Positions 45,485 to 55,955 of a DNA stretch of 64,000 bases are shown here, piece after piece. Position numbers and translations under genes: made by a program. Under the pieces are notes generated by a model. That model was not told where the DNA came from. It did not search any database and saw nothing but the letters and a program-made list of their open reading frames with translations. Numbering within the stretch: the first letter of the stretch is position 1; the number at the start of each line of letters is the position of its first letter. Source of the stretch: Bothriochloa decipiens (lineage: Eukaryota > Streptophyta > Magnoliopsida > Poales > Poaceae); assembly GCA_023333625.1 (NCBI GenBank), contig CM041644.1:26260834-26324833 (forward strand). Direction: 5' to 3'.

Positions 45485-46460
45485 TCTAATGCAGAAATAG
45501 TGAGGTAAAGATGTAACTAATGATGCATTTAGGAAAAGTAGATATGCAAAAGGAAAATGTAATGCTATAAAGGAAAATACAGATAAATACCAAGTTACCT
45601 CTTGGCGTGGCGTTCGGTGGTTTTAAGTCCTCCAAATAGGACCTTCTTTTTTGCTCATTATTCAAGGGTCGCGTCGGACGGAGCCACTGGTGCTGTGTGT
45701 CTTGTGCAAGATCTAAATCTAGGTTTACCTTTAGTTTCCATACCTGCTTTGTTGGTGAGGGTGACTTAGAGGAGGAAGCTTCTGTGATCACTATCTGTTC
45801 TTCTGTTGGTGGTACGTCTTCTACCTCTTCAGCGATGTTCTCCTTGTCGGGCTACCAATCTTCAAATCTTGTCACTTCTCCTTCATAGTCAGCCCACCCA
45901 TCTATGATGATCCTCTTCTTCTAGTGATGGGTACGCTGCCTTCTCCTTGACAAATTCTTCTTAGGCTCCTCGTCGATAATATAATTATCATTGAAATGGC
46001 GGTGTACCTTTTCTGAGGGGAAGTGGAAGTGGATCTCACCTGTTCCAATGTAGATGATGGCCTTGGTAGTGTTGAGGAATGGCCTTCGTAGGATGATGGG
46101 TGGATCATACTCATCTTCACCCATGTCAATGACTAGGAAGTCCGTGGGGATGTAGTGGTCATCGATCTGGACAGGGACATCTTTGGCTATCCCTTCCATG
46201 AAGCAAAAGGACTGGTCTGCCATCTGCAGCTGCGTATAGGTGGGGTCCAAAGGCATAGTACCATATAGATATTCATAAGTTACCTTGGCCATTATGTTGA
46301 TGCCTGATCTGGTGTCACAGACAATTTTATTAAAGGAGCACCTGTTGATGGAACATTGAATGGTCGAGACACCTAGGTCATCCTTCTTGATCAGATGTGG
46401 AGATTTGAGCTGGTGGTCATGCTCTCTATGGACTGCAGTGACCAGCCTCACTGTCTCCAT
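45485..46460 (-). pseudogene. Athila-B second protease-like domain and C-terminal tail
   Basis: The ORF 45921-46460 reads CSINRCSFNKIVCDTRSGINIMAKVTYEYL. It continues LQMADQSFCFMEGIAKDVPVQI, TDFLVIDMGEDEYDPPIILR and PFLNTTKAIIYIGTGEIHFHF, the full order of an Athila pepsin-like protease domain. At the active site it has D-T-R-S where the family has D-L-G-A, and IILRRPF where IILGRPF is usual. The tail (45486-45791) contains a Ser/Lys-rich linker. It lies directly downstream of another protease domain with the same order of motifs. Confidence 0.85.
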
Positions 46461-46463
46461 CTT

Positions 46464-47000
46464 CTAGGCCTTCTTATTGTTACTCTTATTCTTGGTCTTA
46501 GTTCTGATCTTAGTCTTGTTCCTCTTGTCGATGGTCTCCTTCTCTAGCTCATAAGGGTACTGAGGGTGTGTTGGAAATTGCAACACCCTGTCCTTGAAAA
46601 AGAAGGTTTCTCGCTTTCCCTTGATGTTGAAGATGATCTTAGCAGTGTTGGAGTAGATGATGGCCCTGGTAGTGTTCAAGAATGGTCATCCCAAAATGAT
46701 GGGGGACCTCTCGTCACTGCCCATGTCCATTACCATGAAGTCTGCACAGATGTACGAGTTGCCTACTCGCACACGAATGTCTTCCAGGGTTCCCATTGGG
46801 TAGCAGAGTGACTGGTCTGCAAGCTGCAAGCACATGGTTGTGTATAATAAAGGACAATTGAACATTTTCTCATATATCACCTTAGGCATGACGTTGACAC
46901 TTGCACCGAAGTCATAGATCGCCTCGTTGAAGTTAACACTTCCAATGGAGATCGGAACAACCGGTCTTCCTGGATCGCCCTTCTTGATTGGCAGAGTCAA
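46464..47000 (-). pseudogene. Athila-B first protease domain
   Basis: Reads LPIKKGDPGRPVVPISIG, then NFNEAIYDFGASVNVMPKVI (active site D-F-G-A) at about 46880-46930, then LQLADQSLCYPMGTLEDIRV, FMVMDMGSDERSPIILG, a stop, and PFLNTTRAIIYSNTAKI. The stop (TGA at the Arg of IILGRPF, about 46683-46685) is a single change from CGA. The C-terminal end is Lys/Asn/Thr-rich and leads to the second domain. Confidence 0.9.
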
Positions 47001-47030
47001 GTCAATCCATGATCCTCTAGGAGAGTCACT

Positions 47031-48374
47031 CTAGTAGCTTCCTGCATTGAATATGTCTACAAGATTTGCAGTTTCTAACCCTTCCCGTTGCCCCAGAATC
47101 ATACCTTGGTCGGCAGAGGGAACAAAGTTAGCAAACTGTTGCAACTGAGATTCTAGAATCTTGTTGAAACTAAGCTGATTCTTTATAACATTGGAAAAAC
47201 TATCCATTCTATTATTAATTATTTCTAGAGTTTTATCATTGGATTCTAGCTTCTTAGACAGATTATCCATTAACTTGCCCTGGTTGAGCACTAACTCTCT
47301 TAAAGGTGGCTGATGGAAATTATTGTAAGAAGAATTATTACCTTGGTAGTTACCTGAGTAGTTAGGCCTCTGCTGCTGATTCCAGCCTTGATTTTACTAA
47401 GGATGGTAGTTGTTGTTGTTGAGGTAGTTCATGTCCTCCTTCATCTCTGGGTAGTTGGCACCTGTATGCCCAGTCTCTCCACACTCTTCACAAATCATGC
47501 AGGAATCATGAATGTGCATGACTTCTTTCTTCTCAGTGGCTCTCTCATCGAGCCTCTTCATCAGCAGGTCCATCTTGGCAGACAGCATGTCTACCTCCTT
47601 GAGCTGGTGCATTCCTCCACCTCTCTTGCGGGTCTGAGTTCTCTCTTCACTCCAACCTTGGTTGGAGGCCATCTTCTCCACAAGAGCTATGGCTTGAGGT
47701 ATGGTGAGTGATAAGAATGCACCTCTAGCAGTAGCATCCATGGTTTCACGAGTGCTGTTGCTGAGCCCATGATAGAAGTCTGCATGAGCAACCAATTCTC
47801 CATCCCATGATGAGGACATTCAAGGATGTAGTCTTGAAAGCACTTCTAGGCTTCTGGGACAGTCTCATCATGTTGTTGCTGGAAACTCAACATCTTCCCA
47901 TGGAGAGCATTGGTCTTGCCCATGGGAAAGAACTTCACCAAGAAATTGGTGGAACAAAGTGCCCATGTAGTATTCTTCTCCTTGTTGACGTAGAACCACT
48001 GCTTTGCTCTTCCCAAGAGTGAGAATGGGAAGTGGCAAAGTAGTATAGCATCTCTGGGGAGTGCTGCAAATCTCCAGGAAGTGTTGGAGATGAGCACTAG
48101 CATCTTCATGGTCCTTCCCATAGAACTGGCTTGCTTGCACCATGTTGATTAGCGTAGGCTTGAGCTCAAAAGACTTCTCAATGTCCGCAGATGCTCCAGT
48201 ACGGATGTTGTCCGTAGTGGGAGCTGAGAACTCACGCGGTGACTTGTTAGCCATGGCTTCAAATGCTAGTGTCAAACTTCGAATGACAGTTGAATCTTCT
48301 GACTTGGCCTTAGTCTTCCTGATTAAAGCTTTAGGATTATCAATGTAGTTTTCTAGAAGATCAAACCTGTTCAT
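47031..48374 (-). pseudogene. Athila-B gag
   Basis: ATG 48374 opens MNRFDLLENYIDNPKALIRK, parallel to Athila-A. The frame shifts near 48070, giving FPFSLLGRAKQWFY and FLVKFFPMGKTNALHGKM in 47846-48121. Another shift leads to 47397-47819 with ARGAFLSLTIPQAIALVEKM and the knuckle CEECGETGHTGANYP, in which the last Cys is replaced. The distal part (47031-47291) is a coiled-coil-like stretch LSKKLESNDKTLEIINNRM. All parts are in the same order as in Athila-A. Confidence 0.9.
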
Positions 48375-48509
48375 ACATTACCCTACATATGATATATAAC
48401 ATAGATAAAAGACAAGGGTAAGGCTGTATGAGTAGAGAAGGGTGGACGGTTCTCAATCACATTAGTGGATGCAGTGATGCTCATTATCCATTTGGTAAGC
48501 TATCAACCT

Positions 48510-48527
48510 TCCCCGACAACGGCGCCA
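48510..48527 (-). other. Primer-binding site of Athila-B (tRNA-Asp type)
   Basis: Minus strand TGGCGCCGTTGTCGGGGA, one change from the tRNA-Asp complement used by Athila elements. It is 8 bases from the LTR edge at 48536. Confidence 0.9.
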
Positions 48528-48535
48528 AAAATGCT

Positions 48536-50081
48536 TGTTGACACCTCTAACACCACTTAAGGTAGGTTGTCATCCCCAGCATGGCACCAGAGGTGCTAGT
48601 ATTAAATGCATATGCTTTCTAGAAATGAATAAGGAATCCGCAAGCGCACAGATAATACCAATGTAGCATTTTAACCAGGAGTAATCCAATATTGATATTT
48701 ATATTTTTACCACTAGAAAGGTAATGCTTATGGATAATGAGCAATGATCACTGCATGTGATAATGGAGAGCTTAACCATGTCTTTATCTATCTTCTCATC
48801 CAGGGTAAGTGTCACATAAAATAATATATATATATGAATGGTAAGTGACAAAGGATAAATGAGAGCACATAGCCATATAAAATAATGATAATCATCTCAA
48901 CAGAGTACTCTAAGATTATAACACTACCATGGACTAGGAGGATCTATAAGAATAAATCCTAAGTTATTATAACTATATTGTGAAAGCATACAACGATTAG
49001 TGCAATTACACCTAGCAATCATGGTAGGAAAAGGTTACACCTATGCATAGTGATATTACCAAGGAAGGTCAAGAATAGAGCAATCACTTCCCTGTAATAG
49101 TGGTATTCTACTAATCCTATATCGGGAGGAGGGGTACAAAGGACTCAACGGGACTGTCACTCTCGCGATCTACCTTGCGATCCAGAATATAGGGTGCAAT
49201 CGCTGATAAATACGGTGTAGGCACCACGCCTACACAATATTTACCACTCACCCATCGATATAATGAGCAAGCACTATACGATCCTATGCACAAACATAAT
49301 TCTAATCCAACTATGCTAAGCATATAATCAAAGTAAAATAAGAACAAAATAATTGAGAACATAAGAAAATAGAGTCAAGTCATTTCTGATATTATAGAAT
49401 AGAATAAAGTACTATTCATAGTAGCAAGAACAATAATAAATATTATAATAAAGTAGAAGAAATTCCAAGAATGCTGACAGATCCGACTCCAAGCTAGGCT
49501 TGACTCCCTCTAGATTTATTGCTATGTAGCTATGCTACTAAACAATGGAGCTTTAATTGAGATAGTGGCTCTCGGGCTTCTCTGGAGATGAGGATGAATT
49601 CTCCAAATGAATTCTTGAATGAGTTAGCATTTCTCCATGGGCCAGGGGACCTGAATATATAGCCCCCTAGGATGCACCACACCCCTTGGATCAAACCAAC
49701 CTAAATGGGTGCTTCATATTGATCCTCAAGGTCGGTGGAGGCAGGATCCGCAAGATTGCTCCCCATTGGTGGAGAGGCCTGGGCAGCCACCCTTGCCCTT
49801 GGGCGGGTGCCGATGGCTAGCTACCATGTGGCCTAGCTTCGCAGGGTCGCCTTCTCGAGTCTTCTAGAGTATTTTTTGATTTCTAGAAGTGATATTCTCT
49901 CTATGTAAATCTGACTTGTGGACCTCTTTTGGTTCTTTTCTGATAACCCCCTATAGAAATAGACATTTACCAAAACTCAAGGAATTCTGTTAGTGTAACC
50001 CCTATAACTAGATGGTATTCATGTTTTAATCCTTTCTAATGTTACGTCGATAGTTAAAATTGATACTTACTATTGTCAACA
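48536..50081 (-). repeat. 5' LTR of Athila-B
   Basis: Plus-strand TGTTGACACC...ATTGTCAACA, aligning with 41744-43286. It is flanked on its right by the ATCAC duplication, after which Tat-A RNase H resumes. Confidence 0.93.
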
Positions 50082-50086
50082 ATCAC

Positions 50087-50511
50087 CCATTTTGGTGTCA
50101 CCAAACAAGAAGGAAGACATGCTATTATACATCTCGGCTACAAAGAACATCGTAAGCACATGCAGTTGTTGTTGAAAGATAAGAAAACAGTCATGTCTAC
50201 AAGGTACAAAGACCAGTCTACTACATTAGCGAAGTACTAACGGAATCAAAAGTCAGATATCCCCACATACAGAAACTACTCTACGCAATCCTGATTTCAT
50301 CAAGTTGAGGTACTACTTTCAAGAACATAAGATCACGATCATCATAGAATTTCCTTTAGAAGACATCTTGAGAAATAGAGATTCTACAGGAAGAATATCC
50401 AAATAGGCAGTAGAACTCAGAGGTTTGAACCTAGAATTTTAGTCCAAGAAGGCTATCAAATCCCAAGCACTCAGCGACTTCCTAGCTGAATGGACTACCT
50501 CATCAAAATGA
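50087..50511 (+). pseudogene. Tat-A RNase H domain, truncated
   Basis: Continues the RT frame from 41743: PILVSPNKKEDMLLYISATK, then after stops YFQEHKITIIIEFPLEDILR and KSQALSDFLAEWT, the last strand/helix of the Tat RNase H. It ends at about 50511, where the sequence becomes minus-strand copia RT. Integrase and the 3' LTR of Tat-A are therefore missing. Confidence 0.88.
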
Positions 50512-50954
50512 ATATTCCAACTCCGAGATGCTTTCTTTAACCCATAAATAGATTTCTTAAGCTTGCATATCTTTCCAGCATTATTAGGATCAACAAAACC
50601 TTTGGGCTATATCATATACATGTCCTCTTCTAAATACCCATTTAGAAATGTTGTTTTAACATCCATCTGCCATATCTCATAATCGAAATATGTAGCAATT
50701 GCTAGAATGATCCGAATAGATTTAAGCATTGCTACCGGCGAGAACGTCTCATCGTAGTCAATTCCTTGAACTTGCCAAAAACCTTTTTCAATAAGTCAAG
50801 CTTTATAGACGTGAACATTTCTGTCCATATCCTTCTTCTTCTTAAAGATCCATTTGCTCTCTATGGGTCTAACCCCATCAGGCGGGTCAACCAAGTTCCA
50901 AACTTGATTGTGTCCCATGGAATCTATCTCGGATCTCATGGCACTTTTCCATTT
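50512..50954 (-). pseudogene. copia reverse transcriptase, N-terminal part
   Basis: Minus strand: NQVWNLVDPPDGVRPIESKW, then WQVQGIDYDETFSPVAMLKS and IWQMDVKTTFLNGYLEEDMY, a stop, PKGFVDPNN and LKKSIYGLKKASRSWN. This is the copia RT up to the region before the YVDD box, which lies beyond the truncation. There is one stop before PKGF and others upstream. Confidence 0.9.
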
Positions 50955-52067
50955 CTAGGAATCTGGATCCGTCATAGCTTTCGCATAATCCGTAGGTTCG
51001 TCATCATCTAACAATAACAAATCTCCATGCAATGCACGAAGTCTCGCTGATCTTCGTGGTTGTGGCAGTGTCTCCACTGCCACGGGTGTCTCAACTTGCT
51101 CTGCTACATTAGCATCACTCGTAGAGTCAGTCCCTACTGGCTCATCTTGAACTTCTTCAAGATACACCTTTTGTCCATTATTTTCTCTTTTGAGAAACTC
51201 TTTCTCTAAGAAAACACCATTTTGAGTAACAAACACTTTGCCTTCTGACCGGTTATAGACATAATACCCTAAAGTTTCCTTCGGATATCCCACGAAAAAG
51301 CACTTGTCCAATTTGGGTGTTAGTTTATTTGATATAAGTCATTTAACATAAACTTCGCAACCCCAAATTTTTAGAAAAGACAAACTGGGACTCTTACCAG
51401 TCCACATTTCATATGGTGTCTTAACTATGGACTTAGATGGTACCCTATTCAATGTGAAAGCGGCTATTTCTAGAGCGTATCCCCAAAACAATAAAGGTAG
51501 GTCCGACTGGCTCATCATAGACCAAACCATGTCTAACAAGGTCCGATTACATCGCTCAGACACGCCGTTTCTTTGAGGTGTTCCAGGTGGCGTAAGCTGT
51601 GGAACAATTCCACAACTCTTAAGATGATTGCTAAACTCGTGACTTAGATATTTGCCTCCATGATCAAATCACAAGGCCTTGATCTTCTTGCCACGTTGAT
51701 TCTCTACTTCATTCTGAAATTCTTTGAACTTTTCAAATGTTTTAGACTTATGCTTCATTAGGTAGACATATCCATATCTACTAAAGTCATCAGTAAAAGT
51801 TATGAAGTATTGAAATCCGCCTCTAGCTATCATGTTCATTGGTCCACATACATTAGTATGTACAAGTTCCAACAAGTCAGATGCCCTCTCAGGAAATCCT
51901 TTGAGTGGCTCCTTGGTCATCTTGCCTAGCAAGCAAGCCTCACATATCTCATATGATTCAAAATCAAATAAAGTTAGAAGACCATCATCATGGAACCTCT
52001 TCATGCAATTCTCACTTATATGACCCAAATGACAATGCCACATATAGGTAGGACTTAACTCATTAAG
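50955..52067 (-). pseudogene. copia integrase
   Basis: The ORF 51669-52043 opens MWHCHLGHISENCMKR (HHCC zinc finger; CEACLLGKMTKEP follows) and continues through HTNVCGPMN (first catalytic Asp replaced by Asn) and ITFTDDFSRYGYVYLMKHKS. After a TGA come LTPPGTPQRNGVSERCNRTL (catalytic Glu) and LLFWGYALEIAAFTLNRVPS. The C-terminal linker (50955-51311) ends SARLRALHG. Stops near 51666 and 51336 interrupt it. Confidence 0.9.
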
Positions 52068-53370
52068 TCAAGGCCGTTTAGCACTAACATTACAGACAGG
52101 TGCATCATCAAGATTTAAAATAAATAACCCATTCACAATGGATGCAAAAGCCACAAACACATCATTCTTTGAGATCATACAACCATTGTCTTTACTTGCA
52201 AATGAATAACTATCCTTCATCAAGCATGAAGGTGACAGAATGTTTTGACTTAAACTAGGAACAAAATAACAATTATTCAATTCCAAAATAAATCCTGACA
52301 GCAAGGGAAGTTGCATCATCCTGACGTTTAATGCAACAACTCTTGGATTATTGCCCACGCAAAAATCAACTTCTCCTTTCTCCATGCTTCTACTTCTTAT
52401 CATTCCCTACATCGTATTGCAAATATGAGCAACCAATCCGGTATCAAATACCCAAGAATTGATATAAGAGTTAGCGAGGAAAATGTCTGTAACATGAACA
52501 ACAAGAGTACAAGCAGTAGCAGTACCTTTACAGCCGCCATCCTTCTCTAAGGATGCCAAGTACTCCTTGCAGTTTATTTTCCAGTGACCTTTTCCCTTAC
52601 AATAAAAGCAGTCTAAATTTGCTGATGGTCCAGCCTTGGTAGCAGATGGGTTTGGCTTAGAGATCTCATCTTTAGCCTTGCCCTTCTTCCTCCAGGAATT
52701 GCCCTTCCTCTTAAAACGAGGTCGGTTCTAGATCGCCAACACTTGGCTACTGCCGGCACCTTTCTTGATGTGGGCCTCTGTTGTTTTTAGCATGCCACAC
52801 AGTTCATTCAAGCCCCTCTCCGCTCCATGCATATGGTAGTTGGAGATGAAGTTTCCATAGCTGGCCAGAAGTGATGCAAGAATGAAATCAGTAGCCAACT
52901 CTTGGCCAATTCCGAAGCCTAGCTTCTCCAACCTCTGAGTGCAACCAACCATCCTAATTACATGTGGACCAACAGCTGTGCCCTCTGCTAGCTTGGTTTC
53001 TGCAAGCGCCTTAGAGAAATTGAACCTTTTAGTCTGCGCTTGAGTTTGGAACATATCTTCAAGCGCCACGATCATATCATTCACTGAATGATTGTTGTCG
53101 GACTGCATCTGTAGATCAGGTTCCATACAAGCAAGCATGAGGCAACTCTCTTGAAGATCCGCATCACATGCTTTTTTGTAAGCATTTTCATCAGTAGCAG
53201 TTGCATTTTCATCAGGCTCATCTGGTAATGGGGTGTCTAGAATTTCTATCTTTTTCTCAGCCCTGAGAACAATTCTCAGGTTGCGGATCCAATCCGTGTA
53301 ATTTGTCCATTCAACTTATCTTTCTCAAGAATTATATGCAAAGAAAATGGTTGATTGCGAGCGGCCATTT
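52068..53370 (-). pseudogene. copia gag, zinc knuckle and protease
   Basis: Starts near the ATG at about 53369 (minus) and passes to the ORF 52728-53138 (UBN2-type gag: KFNFSKALAETKLAEG-like order, LLASYGNFISNYHMHG). A CFYCKGKGHWKINC knuckle near 52580-52620 and a protease site SWVFDTGLVAHIC (D-T-G intact, about 52425-52455) follow. Then comes the pre-integrase stretch 52068-52403. A TAG near 52404 and changes near 52730 break the frame. Confidence 0.85.
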
Positions 53371-53706
53371 ACAATAAAAGTAACGCAAAATACTAAGACA
53401 ATGTATCCATGAAAGAGTAAATTATATCAAAATAAAATCTACTTCCACTAAAATCAATATCCCTCAATTGATACTTAGTGATTCAAGACCCACAACTAAC
53501 AAGTCAACTAGTGAGCTTTAGCATCACCGCTAGAAGACATGGTAGATCGGTAAGCAACACTTTGCTAATCATATCACATATGACTCTTCTTGTTGGGCAG
53601 CATCTCTATGCTATGCTTAACCTACCCATGCTCCAAGGTCCCTAACCATTAGGATGACCTTGTTTAAGTAACCAAACCTTCTTGCAGTAAGTATCTGATA
53701 CGAACC

Positions 53707-55955
53707 TGCCTAGTCGATGAAAACTAGTGGCACCCTAATTTCATAGACCCACCACTGATTGTACAAGACTTATGATAGTGCAAGGTTTGGGGAAGCATTT
53801 AACTTAAACATTGCTGAGGGATCATTCTACTTCACTACCGCATGCAATTAGACAAAAACATAATAGCATGTGAAAGTAGAACATAGCAAGAATGGCATAA
53901 CACAGACATGACTTGGTATAGCCCATTATTCCTTTGGGGATCTCCATCTCCTTCAATCTGTGCATCATGGCAATCTCCATCTCCATGATTTGAGTGATGA
54001 TTCCACCAAGACTAGCTACTGCTAGCGCAAGTAAAATGAAATTACATAGTCACGGATAGATCATCATAGATTGGCACATAGGCCATTACATTAATTTTGA
54101 CAATATTTATGTGGCTCCTGCCCATATTTTCCTCATGACATGCAAACCATGAATTAAATACATACATGCATCACATACACATAAGGGCTATACCAGTCAT
54201 CAATACCTGCAAAACAGAGTTATCCGAATCCGACATCTAATCTTGCAATGCAAAAAACTCTATTTTCCAAGCCTTATTTCGTAATTCTAATTTTGCTGAA
54301 TGTGGCAAAGCCATAGAGAACCAGATGTAAAATTTTGTTCTCTATGATTTTTGTTTAGAGTTCGTCTCAATTCGAGTTACGGTTCAAAAGTTACGGCTGT
54401 TTTATCGAACAACACTTTTCTCGGTAAACCGGCGCCCGGCAGTAAATTCCTTCTTCCACCGTCGCGCATCATATGCGTTTGGCACTTGACCTAGGGTTCA
54501 ATTTGATCAATTTGATTGATCACTAACTCACCATGACTAGATTTACATGAATCACTTAACTCAGATGGCAGAATTTCGACCGGTACAAGTAGATTATTTC
54601 AAGACCAACACGGCAAGATGACGAACCAAGGTTAGAGACTCATCTACAACCACACATATCATCGTATGCACAAAACCGAACCTATAATGAGGCAGTTACG
54701 GCTCTGATACCACTGAAGGGTTATAAGGTTGCTACGCTAGCCAAAAACCAAAAATTTTGACCTCATAAACCAGGATCTACTGCTAGTTACAGGTTACGGG
54801 ATTACCACTAGACGCGTAGGTGCAGCGGAAGATGACTCGATGTAGTCATACATGTCATAGTAGGCAGTGCAGTTGCATGGTTGTCCGTCACCTCAATCCC
54901 CTCATGCGGTTTGTCCCAGTGCTCCTGATGCTACACCTCCGAGGAATCCCACATGTGCAAGGAAGAAGCGATGCGCCTCTAGACTGCTAGGTCCGCGAGG
55001 AGCAGAAGGTGCGAGCGTGGGGAGGGCGACAGCTGCTGCCAATGGCATGTGTGTAACCCTGATCACACCCGTACCCCTTGCTTATATAGGTGTCCCCAAT
55101 GAGCTCACGAGTTGGTGGCCCATTAGTAACCCTAAGCCTTATCTAATTCGGGCCCAACTCGAATTAGGCTTCCAGCCCCTTAAGCGTGCGACCCTATGGG
55201 TTCATGCACACATTGACATGGGCCAAGTACTCCTACTCGCCCAATAGTTTACAGCGGCCTCTAGCAAGGTGTGATAACTACTATGTGCATGCAAAGGTCA
55301 TATCAGATGAACCACTTTACCACATACAACTTATTCCCTTTGCCACTCGATATATGGTTCAACTCGTGGGTTAACACTTAACCCAAGCACAACCATGCAT
55401 TTGTTGATCCAATCACTTGAGTGATCTAGTGATATCTCTCTCGCGTAGAGAGGGGCAAATTCCATCTTGATTGTCTATGTCTCAAAGTATGCTTCCCGAC
55501 CACCCAAAGACCACCTTTATAACTACCCAGTTACGGAGCAGCGTTTGATAGTCCCTAAGTAGGCCGTTTCACATCTCGAGTACATACCACAATTTTAGGT
55601 CTAAGGACATAATGTACATGACGTGAATAGAGACTTTCTCATGTCGGGTCAGTCCAGCCTACATGTCTCACATGTGCCCACATTATTAGTTTGACATCTT
55701 CGTGTCCATGACTTGTGAAACATAGCCATCAACTAATACATGTGCTGGTCTAATATTCAAGTGTGTTCTCACAAGAACGTTGACCAGGGACAACTTTAGA
55801 ATAACCATTCAAGTAATTGACTTCCACAAACAATTTACATAATCGCCAATCAATACAAGTTGTCTATAATGAATATTCAATAAACACTTTATTAATCATG
55901 GATACAATCAGAATATCATCATCTACATGATTAGCTCTAGGGCATATTCACAACA
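53707..55955 (-). repeat. 5' LTR of copia copy 2 (2249 bp)
   Basis: Plus-strand TGCCTAGTCG (53707) to CACAACA (55955). The neighbouring minus-strand PBS reads TTCGTATCAGAT (about 53692-53703). It contains 'cactttattaatcatggatac' near its end, usual in Angela LTRs, and a minus-strand TATA box near 55082. The outer end also matches bases 1-30 of the window. Confidence 0.88.
55081..55090 (-). promoter_or_regulatory. TATA box of the copia LTR
   Basis: Minus strand CCTATATAAG, about 870 bp into the LTR from its outer end, consistent with the U3/R boundary of a 2.2-kb LTR. Confidence 0.6.

Larger units (their letters stand above)
41744..50081 (-). mobile_element. Athila-like element 'Athila-B', complete LTR to LTR, gag plus two protease domains
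   Basis: LTRs of 1543 and 1546 bp (41744-43286 and 48536-50081) start TGTTGACA and end with a matching inverted terminus. The duplication ATCAC lies at 41739-41743 and 50082-50086. On the minus strand the order is LTR, PBS, gag, first protease, second protease, ~2.2 kb non-coding, PPT, LTR. No RT, RNase H or integrase is present, so mobility would need a partner element. By eye the first 150 bp of the LTRs differ at roughly one site in twelve, so the insertion is not recent. It interrupts Tat-A between RT and RNase H. Confidence 0.94.
7736..50511 (+). mobile_element. Tat-lineage Ty3/Gypsy element 'Tat-A', 3' truncated host of three insertions
   Basis: Components in order are LTR 7736-8222, PBS, gag (8289-9529 and 17310-18290), protease (18295-18858), RT (40450-41743) and RNase H (50087-50511). 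The gaps are filled by Tat-B, the Tekay chromovirus and Athila-B, each with a perfect 5-bp duplication. Across the Tekay site the frame runs VLTKYMAI then PHYPDLLRKM. Across the Athila-B site it runs LKHYLESS then PILVSPNKKEDM. Both are natural Tat sequences. Integrase and the 3' LTR are missing because the element is cut at 50511, where a minus-strand copia element begins. Many in-frame stops and frameshifts are present. Confidence 0.9.
50512..55955 (-). mobile_element. Ty1/copia element, copy 2 (Angela/Tork-like), 3' truncated
   Basis: On the minus strand the order is 5' LTR (55955-53707), PBS, leader, gag, protease, integrase and the first part of RT. RT ends at 50512 against Tat-A, so the rest of RT, RNase H and the 3' LTR are deleted. 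The LTR starts TGTTGTGAATATGCCCTAGAGC, the Angela-type sequence. It is the same family as 5090-7735. Confidence 0.92.

Noticed and set aside
55041..55250. 126-codon plus-strand ORF (54867-55247) as a gene
   Set aside because: It lies wholly within the minus-strand copia LTR and has no domain features.
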